64,000 bases of DNA, taken from assembly GCA_910589415.1 (NCBI GenBank), contig OU342639.1, positions 17,616,268 to 17,680,267 on the forward strand, in the 5' to 3' direction. The position numbers and the translations under genes are program-made. Below are positions 1 through 9,265 of the stretch, piece by piece; position 1 is the first letter of the stretch, and each line of letters begins with the position of its first letter. Under the pieces are notes generated by a model. It made no database searches and was not told the origin of the DNA. It saw only the letters and a list, made by a program, of their open reading frames with translations. This DNA comes from Malachius bipustulatus. Lineage: Eukaryota; Arthropoda; Insecta; Coleoptera; Melyridae.

Positions 1-870
1 TTAAATGTTCTAACCGAAGACTTTTGTTAAGGGTTAGCATACGATTATCAAAATTATTTGTATCAATATCTGGAGCGAGTTTAAAAATTGAACTTGTTTG
101 AGGTAGTTCGTGGACTTGAAAGGAAGGTATTGGAATCGTTATTCTAGTATTAGATTTATTTATGACAGTTATGAGACTACTATTGTCATGAGAAATAGGA
201 ACAATTGCGTTCGGAAACATGAGTGACTCATGTGAGAAGTCGCTGGAAAAGATAATACCTTCTCTTAGTTTCTGTGGGTTAATTACCTTAATTGGCACAA
301 CGGTCTCTGTTCTAGGATTCAGGGAGATTGAATTAGCGATTTGCGATTGAAGAGTATTACGAAATAGTGGAATTGAAAAAGGAATACTCTGAATAGACAT
401 AGTAGATTTGGAATAATCGATTTTGCATCCCTGAGAACGAAAAAAGTCATCTCCAATGAGTCCGTCGAAAGGTATATTGGATTCTGAATTTATGACCTGG
501 AATTTTGTTGGAAATTTGAAACCATGCAGGTCTAGATTTAGTGTAGTTTCACCTTGAGTGAGAATTGGAGCATTTGGAGATAATCCATTTAGAGTTATCT
601 GAGTTCGATTAGTAATGTCGAAATGATTTAGACTAGATGATTTTATTAATGATATTGAGGCTCCTGTGTCGACTAGGAATTTTAATATTTTATCTTCTTG
701 ATTGGAATTTGAACATTCGAAAATTACGTAGGTAAGATCATTCGTTTGAAGATAAATATTGGAGATTGAAATAGAAGGACTAGGACTATAAGTTTTTAAA
801 GAGTCAATTGTGCAAATTCTTGAGTTGCTTGATTCGTGAAATCGGGAGGTTCCCGGGTTGTCTCGGCCAT
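1..870 (-). CDS. pol: Ty3/gypsy pol, N-terminal part (aspartic protease, start of RT); runs off window
   Basis: Pol of an LTR retrotransposon, read leftwards on the minus strand in the -1 frame relative to gag. I read an open frame from the gag overlap to base 1 without a stop. The retropepsin active-site motif FLVDTGAS lies at about 680-656, where the D-T-G triad is the catalytic aspartate loop that cleaves Gag-Pol. The sequence near base 1, ending in LRLEHL, resembles the linker just before the reverse transcriptase fingers in this family. RT, RNase H and integrase would lie outside the window to the left. The gag/pol frame relation and single protease motif fit Ty3/gypsy (errantivirus-like) organisation. 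The exact N-terminus of Pol depends on the frameshift site and is not set by an ATG. Confidence 0.85.
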
Positions 871-1872
871 TTGAAAATTTGCATTTTGAAAATTTACCTG
901 TCTATTTGAATTAGTGTCTGACCGTGAATTAGATGAGTTTGAACCCGTTCGTTGAGTTTGTGAGTAATGATTATTAGTAGGATGAGAACCGTGCCTAGAA
1001 TTATTATACTGTCTTTTTCGACATTCATCGATGGTATGACCAAGTTTTTTACAATATCTGCATTGTTTATTATCATGAGAGTTGCTAGTATTACCGTTAG
1101 TGTACGATTTCCTGTCAGAAGGTTGATTAAAATTAACAAAATGATTTTTGCCTGAATTATTATGATTAGGATTCTTATAATGATTTTGTTTTTGATGATG
1201 GTAATTATTGCTTTTAAAATTACGATGCGTTACCTTTTCTTCGGCCACCGCGGCTGAAAAAGCTTCGTTAATTGTCTTGAAATCTCTGTACCTCAGCATT
1301 TGCGAAATTTGAGGAAGTGAATGATAAACAAATCTATTGAGCGTCATGTCGTTGATCATTACTAGTCTACCTTTTAATAACGTTTCGTCAGTTTCGGTTG
1401 CGTGAATCGTAGCTAAAACACGTGAAGAGATATCCTCTAACCTCTGATAATATTGTGACACCGTTTCATGATGTCCTTGCCTGACATTATTTAAATCTTC
1501 TAACAATTGATCAAATGATTTTTTGTCTTGATATAAATTTATTAGAAGTTCGGATATTTCTTCCCATGTAGTTAAGTCGCAATGAATATCGATTTGTTCG
1601 CGAGCTTTTCCTGTTATTCTACTTTTAACGAATAGTAATAGTGGCAATATTTGATCTTGTTGAGCGAGTTCGAATACTGAGTCAACCTGTTTTATAAAGC
1701 TCCTAAGTTTAAATCTGTCACCATCGAATTTTTCAGGAATTAACTTAATGAGAAAATCTAATGAACATCTTTCTCGAGTAATATTTTCAGTAGTATCATT
1801 ATTAGAGTGAATGGTTGAAGCCGTTTGACCATTCGTAGTAGAGGAACTAGTAGGATTATTTGGTGGAGTCAT
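796..1872 (-). CDS. gag: Ty3/gypsy Gag polyprotein, apparently intact (358 aa)
   Basis: Structural Gag protein that packages retrotransposon RNA into virus-like particles in the cytoplasm. Residues 1-30 are Ser/Thr/Asn-rich. Residues about 35-215 form the capsid-like helical region, with LIPEKFDGDRFKLRSFIKQV near its start and an LLINLY segment. The C-terminal third is Asn/His-rich and basic, and carries one zinc knuckle, CRYCKKLGHTIDEC (C-X2-C-X4-H-X4-C). The ATG at 1872 follows a leader of about 300 nt after the primer-binding site. The ORF has no frameshift or stop, so this copy may be fairly young. It ends at 796, overlapping pol in the -1 frame. Confidence 0.9.
   Translation of the reverse strand: MTPPNNPTSSSTTNGQTASTIHSNNDTTENITRERCSLDFLIKLIPEKFDGDRFKLRSFIKQVDSVFELAQQDQILPLLLFVKSRITGKAREQIDIHCDLTTWEEISELLINLYQDKKSFDQLLEDLNNVRQGHHETVSQYYQRLEDISSRVLATIHATETDETLLKGRLVMINDMTLNRFVYHSLPQISQMLRYRDFKTINEAFSAAVAEEKVTHRNFKSNNYHHQKQNHYKNPNHNNSGKNHFVNFNQPSDRKSYTNGNTSNSHDNKQCRYCKKLGHTIDECRKRQYNNSRHGSHPTNNHYSQTQRTGSNSSNSRSDTNSNRQVNFQNANFQMAETTREPPDFTNQATQEFAQLTL
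874..895 (-). promoter_or_regulatory. Candidate -1 ribosomal frameshift site (two tandem AAATTTT heptamers)
   Basis: On the minus strand the gag codons read (GT)A AAT TTT and, fifteen bases later, (GC)A AAT TTT. Both fit the X XXY YYZ slippery form, at 895-889 and 880-874. The -1 frame is open from the first heptamer through the protease, so slippage at either would make Gag-Pol. Function is inferred; I did not model a downstream RNA structure. Confidence 0.5.
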
Positions 1873-2160
1873 AATAACGTGGGTATAATAAATGCAGAAT
1901 GGAAAAATATAAAGAATAGTTTGATATGGAAAGGCACAAAAATAATTTATAATATGAGTTACAGATTAGGGCAGTGGTATGGGTTTAGGATATTTATGCA
2001 CACAATTTAGCAAAATGTAAAAGAATCAGAGTACCAGAATAATTAGTAAAGGACTTACGTTTGGTTTTCTTCGCTTCTCAGCTGGGCTGATACCAACGCT
2101 TCTTTTTAAGTTTCCAAATAACTTAAATTGTAGACGGAAGTCGCAGGTGGAAGAGAGATC

Positions 2161-2175
2161 CTGTTCGCAGCGCCA
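2161..2175 (-). promoter_or_regulatory. Primer-binding site of the Ty3/gypsy element
   Basis: The minus strand reads TGGCGCTGCGAACAG directly inside the presumed LTR end. It begins with the TGG expected opposite a tRNA CCA end. TGGCGC resembles sites of insect gypsy-group elements, but I cannot name the tRNA with certainty. Confidence 0.6.
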
Positions 2176-2179
2176 ATTT

Positions 2180-2520
2180 TGTGTTGGATTCCCAAGTTGG
2201 ATGAATAAAATTAACGGATAAATTCCACTATTTTATTAGAAAAACACCAACTTTACACATTAATTAAATCTGTAAGTCTTACTTTATTCTAACCGTAAAC
2301 GTAACAAGAAGTAGAATAGTGACTGTCTATTGCTGTAACTGCTTAGATTCTTCTCCTCCTGGACTCATATAACATTTCTTATCATTCGAGAACTAATTAC
2401 TTATTAATTTCTTATTTCAAGGGTCACTCGATGTTAAAGTCCAGAAAGGACGGAAAAATAGGATGACATCTTAATTGATAGTAAACATACACTTTGGATG
2501 ATGTAAACAACTTTGTAACA
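2180..2520 (-). repeat. 5' LTR of the Ty3/gypsy element (outer end uncertain)
   Basis: Sequence outside the primer-binding site begins TGTTGG as read on the + strand. An AACA that would match it as the outer end occurs near 2520. The second LTR copy is outside the window, so the outer boundary cannot be confirmed by self-comparison, and no target duplication can be tested. Confidence 0.45.
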
Positions 2521-4182
2521 GTAAACATAAGAATTATTCTAAACAAGGTGATTAACTAATTATGTTATTATATGACTAAAGTATTACTTATATTGATTAG
2601 TACCTTATTATTAAAAATACATAATTATTTATATTAATATTATATACGTGACTAATCATAAAAGTTCTAAGTATAATACATAAAATATTCACGAGAGTTC
2701 TAGGTATACAACAATATAATTACAAGGACATGTTATAAATGTTAATTATATTTTCTTCTATATATGATGAGTATTTCACTTTTTAGGTAATAATGCATCA
2801 AAAGTTTCCATAAATCAAAAATTTGTTTAAGATGTTTAATAATATTATGCACTTTGCATTAGCGCATGTCAAACTAATAAATCAAATTGTGATGACCAGT
2901 ATTACAGCTGTCATTCAAAAACCAAAATCACAGACAAAAGGTACAAAAACATAGGAAGACATCATTGGAAAAATCAGGTTTCCTGATTTGCTGGCGCCAA
3001 TGTTGCCAGCTGTAAATTTCTTCCCACCTCTATTTTTTATGTGTTTTTAGAATAATTTATTTGTATTTGGCCACCACTTTAACAGTCAACTTCTGCCTCA
3101 ACTTTAACTTCAACATTTGCCTCAAAATAAAAATTTAATAATAATTTGTATTTGCGCACGGGAAATTAGAATTTGAAGTTGTCTTAGGGAAATTTCATTT
3201 CCAGGAAACTAGAGTATAGCTAGAAAAATATTTAAAGCACAAATATATTTCTTTTTCAATGCTTACGTCATTCATTTTTCGACATCCTGTATAATGTATT
3301 TTGAAAAATTTATAAGTTTAGACAGTGTTGTTGCATTTAATTAGCTGTATAGGAAATGTAGCATTTACCAAACCTTTCGATACTGATGACAACGAAATAA
3401 CAATTTTGAAATTGATTTACGCAAAGCCGAATTTGCGTAAATGCACACTTTGCACGAATTTCTCAAACCTACATATTATTAAAAAAAAATTAAAAAATTA
3501 TAAAATCTCGTATACCATTGACCCGTAAACCCCTGCTGGCGGAACACCTCATCCCAAAACAAATAGGTAGGATTTCGTTTATTAAATGTTAGGGTGAAAT
3601 TGATGTGGAATTACGGCCAATATCTGTGGAAATCAATAAGAAAAACTTAATAACAGCAGGAATTTGGACATAAATATGATTGCGTGGGATAAGGGTGCGA
3701 ATGATAAATGGAAATGACTTGTTGCTTTCCGCTTGCGTCGTGCTCTCGTTCCGTATCACTCACACATATGATGTTGCACACTGAATGATTTTATTAAATA
3801 CCGAATACGCATTAGTAAATAAATCATACACCAAACTATATGTACCTATGCCCTTCACTACATACCAATAACTGCATCCATTCACTCTGATGGACATTAT
3901 TAAAAATTACTCACTGGTTGAGAGTGTCGTTTTTGTTAACAGTTTGATTAACAATTGATATAATGTTACTTACCTGTACGTGTATTTCAATCTGCGTTCG
4001 ATAATAATATTGGACTCATACTTTAATAATTTATTTATTTACTAATTTATTAATTTATTTGATATAATCTACTTCGTTATATTCTATTGAAACTATATGT
4101 ATAGGTAACTTAAATTTATAAGTTCAATACTTACTATATCTATATACAAGTACGGTATATGCAGCCTGAACCGTGCGCGATT
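2521..4182. other. A+T-rich stretch, no recognised feature
   Basis: No coding similarity was recognised. There is a transposon-end-like string (CATCCTGTATAATG) near 3284, and a C/G-richer patch around 3535-3550. ORFs here are short and look random. Confidence 0.4.
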
Positions 4183-4930
4183 TAAAAAGTTTCGAAACTG
4201 GGTTTTAAATATATATGATCGTCGTAGTGCCTATATATAACCTAGAGCTATTTTGGACTACATTGCCTCATATGAGAGTGACATATCAAAGTTATCTCTT
4301 TTGAAATGGCATTGATATTAGGTTATTGCATTTTTAGATTGCCTGAGAAGGAAAAATTAGACTCGTTTTTACAGTTGTTGGAGTTTAAATTAGAAGTTTG
4401 TGAGTTATAAACAAGTGAAAATAGCAATGTTTGTATTCAAGGCCCTGTACAACGAAAATGGCTCAAGATAGAGGTAAAAGGCCTGAATTTTTTATGTTCT
4501 ATTCCATGGTACAGAAACATATCAGAGAAATCTCAGATTTAAAGAAATCTTTTCTCACCCTGTATAAACATTTCATTTACATCATAGGATAATACACGAA
4601 AAGTTAAAATAGAGACATGTAAGCCGTTTTACGATATCTTGAGCCGTTTTTTGTTGTACAGTGCCTTAACTTCAAAAATGGCGATTTCACTTGTTTAATT
4701 ATAACTCACAAACTTCTGAATTTAAACACCAACTGTAAAAGCCAATCTTATTTTCTCTTCTCAGGAAATCTAAAAATGCAATAACCTAAGATCATGCCAT
4801 TTAAAAAAAGATAACTTTGATATGTCACTCTCATATGGGACATCCTGTATAGTTCAAAATAGCTTGAGGTTATAGACATTACGACCCTATATATACAACC
4901 TAGTTTAGAAACTTTTAGTACAAGTTTATT
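4183..4930. mobile_element. Palindromic (foldback/MITE-like) element, about 750 bp
   Basis: The left arm (about 4183-4480) reappears in inverse orientation at about 4600-4930. Shared blocks include CATATGAGAGTGACATATC, AAAGTTATCT, GGTTATTGCATTTTTAGATT, AAGTTTGTGAGTTATAA and a CTGTACAACGAAAA-like block. The right arm carries ACATCCTGTATAG, typical of insect Tc1/mariner-related ends. No transposase is encoded. Arms differ by scattered substitutions and small indels, so the copy is old. Confidence 0.75.
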
Positions 4931-6531
4931 ACAACTTTTGAATTTAAAAAGGGTGCAAAGAAAACAATTTTTTTCTCTTATCAAAAAGTAATCATCTCTC
5001 ATTTTTGAAAGTTTGTCATATAAAGCTCACGAATCTTCTTGTATTTTTTATTATAATTTACGTGTAGTTTCAAGAAAAAATACATGAAGTAGTAAGAAAA
5101 GCAAATATTGTTGAGGTAAAATCATATGCAACTTTTACAGAATGTTAGACTGGAATGGGGATACATGATGCACGTGATCATTCGAGCCTATCTTGTCGAG
5201 AGACAGGGGAAATAGGAACAGGAATCCCGCAAAGGCTCCACTTCGCAGGCAAGTGCCGATCATCTAACCATCCTGGCAGAAAAATGAAAAGCTAAATCCG
5301 GTTATCATAGCAATTTCCACGGCGCTCCTTGGGCAAGTGAAGCGACTTGCTCGACGTGAAACGGGAAGCGTTATATATACAACCGCCTTTGCTTTTCACC
5401 CGAGCATTAAACATAGAGAGGGCTGGGAGGGAAAACCGCCACAAGACTTTCTGGATGCTAGTCTTTAGTACTTATTGCTCTCGTTCGTCGCGTATAAACC
5501 TAGCAGTCTCATGTCTATCTCTGCTACCGTATATTACTAGGAAAGAAGTTATAATATGTAACTTAAAATCCTGTTTGCGAGAGGTCGTGCTAGCCTTAAT
5601 AAATGCAAAATTTAAATCAAGAACGATAATTTTACGTAATGACATGGAATGATTTGTGCCCGCAGTTACGATTTGATGCTTTATTTTTCGTTTGATTGAG
5701 CCATTAAATTTTTATTGAATTATACTTGAATTATGTTATTCTATAAGCTGGATGTATGTTTGTAAGAGCGCGCACCAGCTCTGATAAAGAGAAAGAATTC
5801 TAAAGAATTATCCCTTATGCCACAACCTTTATGAATAAAAGTTGAATAAATTGACTGACGACTTGATCCGCCAGAGTGAGGTGAAATTCGTCGAGTCGGG
5901 GTCCTGCTTTGCTCTTTTCATCCATTCTCATTCATACTGTTTAAAATGCCGACAAATATTTGAGTTTTTTGATCATGCCTTCGTTTAAGCATACGCTGAA
6001 GAGTTGAATTAGCATTCTTAAGAAATTTCGCCGCCTTTATACTTGGCTGAATATACATTTTGTATATTTCATTTCATCATATTTCTTGTCCAATTCTCGA
6101 TTGTTGCAGCAGAAAGTAGCCAAATAAATTTGAATAAAGATTGAAGATGAAGTAGTGCTATTAGTTTAGAGTTAACTCTCATCTTGTGTTAGGAATGGTC
6201 GGGAATGGAAAATTAATTACTCTAAATTAACCCTTCCGTTAATTTTGAGGAGCTATAAATCTTAAACCTTCATTTGTGGTCCTCAATAGAGGCGTGTTAT
6301 CCCATACATTCCCCAAGCACAGCTGTTGCCGTCTGGCGCTCAGGCCTGAAGGCTCTACACTTACAAGCAATCATGAGTCAGTTACTCCGAATAACCGAAC
6401 TCAACCACCGATCCTACATTCAACAGACCTTCCCTCTTTTTCGCTTCACATCCTTCTCCCTTTTACAGTAAGTGCATACGAAGATCACCACTAATTAGGA
6501 ACATTTATGTGGCACGTTTAATGTAAGAATG
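4931..6531. other. No recognised gene
   Basis: Mixed sequence with a G+C-richer patch at about 5150-5350. An open stretch at 5347-5652 has no motif I recognise. Nothing supports a gene. Confidence 0.35.
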
Positions 6532-7523
6532 TATACAGGGTTAGAACTATTTAAAGGGCCACTACAGGGATATCCTAAACCATTGAAGATACGAGGTCGG
6601 TTAAATTAGAGAAAAGCTGCGCTATTTTGTGGCAATCTAGAATCCGTCAAAACATGCAAGATATCTGTGACCGTTCCTGAAATATCCTGAAAAAACTGAA
6701 AAATCGAGAAATCTTATTTTTGCCATATCTTTCTTGCTATTGGAAATTAATAAATAATTTTTCGTAGGCTTACATAAGCCGTTATGAGCTATTTATCTGA
6801 CGTTTCAAAAATTTTCAAAGCCGACTAGATCCCAGAGCTTTCATAGTCAACTTTCGTTTTTCTTATGGCCGCCATATAATTTTTTTATGTCGTTCGATAA
6901 GAAAAAAATAATGGAACCAAAAATTAATAAATTTTAGAAAAAAAAATTGGAAGATTTTTATTCTTTTTTCAAAGAAAAAAAGAATATTTTTCGCTGAAAT
7001 AAATCAATATGAAGTCATACTGCTTGCATTATAGTTTTTTAATTTCTCTATGATATTCGGTTTAAAAAGTTCTTTTTTTTTGAAAAAAAAGAACAAATTT
7101 TTTTTCCATTTATTTTTTGTAGTTTATTAATTTTTGGTTTTCATTATTTTTTTCATAACGAACGAAATAAAAAAACAATATGGAGGCCATAAGAAAAACG
7201 AAAGTTGACTATGAAAACTCTGGGATCTAGTCGGCTTTGAAAATTTTTGAAACGTCAGATGAATGGGTCATAACGGCTTATGTAAGCCTACGAAAAACTA
7301 TTTATTAATTTCCGATGGTAAGAAAGATATGGCAAAAATAATAAAACTCGATTTTTCAGTTTTTTCAGGATATTTCAGGAACGGTCACAGATATCTTGCA
7401 TGTTTTGACGGATTCGAGATGGCCACAAAATAGCGTAACTTTTCTCTAATTTAACCGACCTCGTATCTTCAATGGTTTAGGATATCCCTGTAGTGGCCCT
7501 TTAAATAGTTCTAACCCTGTATA
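6532..7523. mobile_element. Long palindromic element, arms about 450-480 bp, TA-flanked
   Basis: Begins TATACAGGGTTAGAAC and ends GTTCTAACCCTGTATA. Long inverse blocks run inward: GGGCCACTACAGGGATATCC, GGTCACAGATATCTTGCATG, a CGTAGGCTTACATAAGCCG block and CTTTCGTTTTTCTTATGG. The unpaired centre is only about 100 bp (near 6970-7070). The TA at both ends fits a Tc1/mariner-type target duplication. It has no coding capacity. Its arms resemble the left end of the transposon at 8231. Confidence 0.8.
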
Positions 7524-8230
7524 TAGCTCATAGCAGGACAAAGCAATGTTTTTTAGTTTTTTTTCGAGTTGCCTAATTACACCTAGTTTGCCTTGACTTA
7601 AAAAACAAAGTACAATAATTGTAAAGTAAGTTTTTGCTCCCCTACAACTTTTTACTTCCTGTTGATCCATAACAATCTGTAACCGGAATGAACGAAAGAT
7701 GGAGAGTAGAGGAGAGAAGCAAAAAGCTCGGTCAGGTCAAAATGGTGCGAATGAGAGATGGAATATCGTATACGTGATCGATGAGCTGTTAAGGCGCTCA
7801 CACACAGAATGCTAATCGGGAAGTGTATAAATTACAGAAAATTGGAGTAATACTCTCTCACTTAAAACACTTAAACTGAGTACGTTTAAACATTTTCAAC
7901 ATCGAAAATTGTTACCTTCCAAAAAAAGAGTGTTTGATATTCATTTGGGCGATTCTGTTCTTGAACAGGGAGTCGATTATAATGAAACACCTTTCTCTTT
8001 GTACTCATACTTACTTATTTTTATTTAAAGGATTTATTATAATAATTTTATACAAAAACAATTCTGGTCTTAACTCACTTTTACTCGACTACTTCCATTT
8101 CCACAAACTATTTTCATCAGAAAGATTATTAATTCTTCCACACACTATTTTCACTGTCATTAAATACCTACCAGAAATGCCAAGTGTGCCTTCATATAAG
8201 CACCCTTCTTGCCTATGATGGCATAGGTAA
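7524..8230. other. No recognised gene
   Basis: Spacer between two transposons. The open frame at 7934-8218 is low-complexity hydrophobic with no motif. Confidence 0.35.
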
Positions 8231-8523
8231 ACAGGGTGAGTCAAATTCGAGCTACATCATTGGGAGATACGGACTCGGTTAAATTGAGGCAAAGGTGCTG
8301 AATTTAAAGCTCAATAAGAATCTGAAACAATAATATTTTCAGTAGTTGCTGAAATATCCTGGAAACACTGAAAAATCCAAATATCTTATTCTACATCTTC
8401 TTTTCTTTTGCATGTTTGATTGGCATATCCATGTTCTCTTCCGATCACTTTGGCCTGTGATTTTTTGCAGTAGTCCCTATGTTACACAGACCCTAAGGTA
8501 AAAACTAGGAGTTTTTTTAAAAT

Positions 8524-9190
8524 TAAGATGATCATAATTTTACCTCAATTGGATGAAGAAAATTTGGTATTTAAAAGAAATTTGATATTGCAGCAGGATG
8601 TCTGCCTAGCGCATACTGCAATGAGTATCACAAACTGGCTTGATGATCGTTTTCCCGAAAAATGGATAGGTCGTAATGGGAGCAATACACTGGCCAGCAT
8701 GTTCTTCGGATTTCACCGCAATGGATTACTTTCTGTGGGGGTATCTTGAACCAAGAGTGTATGTCACCGACTTGGAAGATAATATTGAATCTTAAAAAAA
8801 AAAATAAAGAAATAAATATTGTACAAGTGTCAGAAGTTTTCAAGTAGCCCAAGGGCCTCTGACGTGACCTCACGACTGTTGTGAAGCAGCCGGTCACGGC
8901 TGTTGTGAAGTTTTAACGTACCTCCCGGAGCACGACCGGTCACGGAAAATTTTTACCTGTATAATTGGTCACCCATCCAAGTAGGGACCAAATCAAACCA
9001 TGCTGCACTTAGAGATCGTTTGACGGAAACTCTAACAGTTTGGCTATTGTGACCGATATTGAGATCTTAAAAAATAGAATCACTGATGCCATTGCTACTG
9101 TGACACCAGATATGATTCACAATGTTTATAATGAATTTCGCAACAGGATGGAGAAATGTGTCGACGTAGGAGGGTTTCATGTTAAGTAAA
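8524..9190 (+). pseudogene. DDE transposase remnant (Tc1/mariner superfamily), interrupted
   Basis: Conceptual fragments match the C-terminal catalytic half of insect Tc1/mariner-type transposases. A QQDVCLAHTA block (degraded form of QQDGAPAHTA, with the second catalytic Asp) is followed by NWLDDRFPEKWIGR. In another frame come WPACSSDFTAMDYFLWGYLE and RVYVTDLEDNIES. The C-terminal piece at 9061-9190 includes TPDMIHNVYNEFRNRMEKC. A frameshift near 8690 and a 260-bp insertion at about 8800-9060 disrupt it. The N-terminal DNA-binding part is not visible. Such proteins cut and paste the element at TA targets; this copy cannot. Confidence 0.75.
8801..9060 (-). mobile_element. 5S-rRNA-like SINE inserted in the transposase
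   Basis: Minus-strand 8983-8967 reads TACTTGGATGGGTGACC, the conserved 3' promoter part of 5S rRNA (box C). Upstream at about 9030-8990 is a degenerate 5S-like stretch with ACGATC and AAGTGCAGCA, resembling the box A region. The rest is unrelated SINE body. The insert is bounded by imperfect repeats: GATAATATTGAATCTTAA (about 8778-8795) and GATATTGAGATCTTAA (9055-9070). A retroposed SINE with a 5S-type internal Pol III promoter is the likeliest reading. The A-rich stretch sits on the side where a minus-strand tail would read as T, so the tail is atypical. Confidence 0.6.
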
Positions 9191-9265
9191 ACTTTACTGT
9201 TTGTAATTTTTCTTTACTGTTCCTCGATGCACCAATATAAATATAAACAGCATAACTCACCCTGT

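Larger units (their letters stand above)
8231..9265 (+). mobile_element. Tc1/mariner-like transposon remnant with CAGGGTGAGT termini
   Basis: Short inverted ends: ACAGGGTGAGT at 8231 and ACTCACCCTGT ending at 9265. The interior holds a broken transposase (8524-8793 and 9061-9190) split by a SINE-like insert. The first 150 bp resemble the arms of the palindrome at 6532-7523. Confidence 0.65.

Noticed and set aside
2985..3015. GGCGCCAA string as a second LTR primer-binding site
   Set aside because: No LTR edge next to it and no coding sequence of a retroelement nearby.
5347..5652. 101-codon + strand frame
   Set aside because: No motif, no plausible promoter, splice structure or homologous copy; composition like the surroundings.
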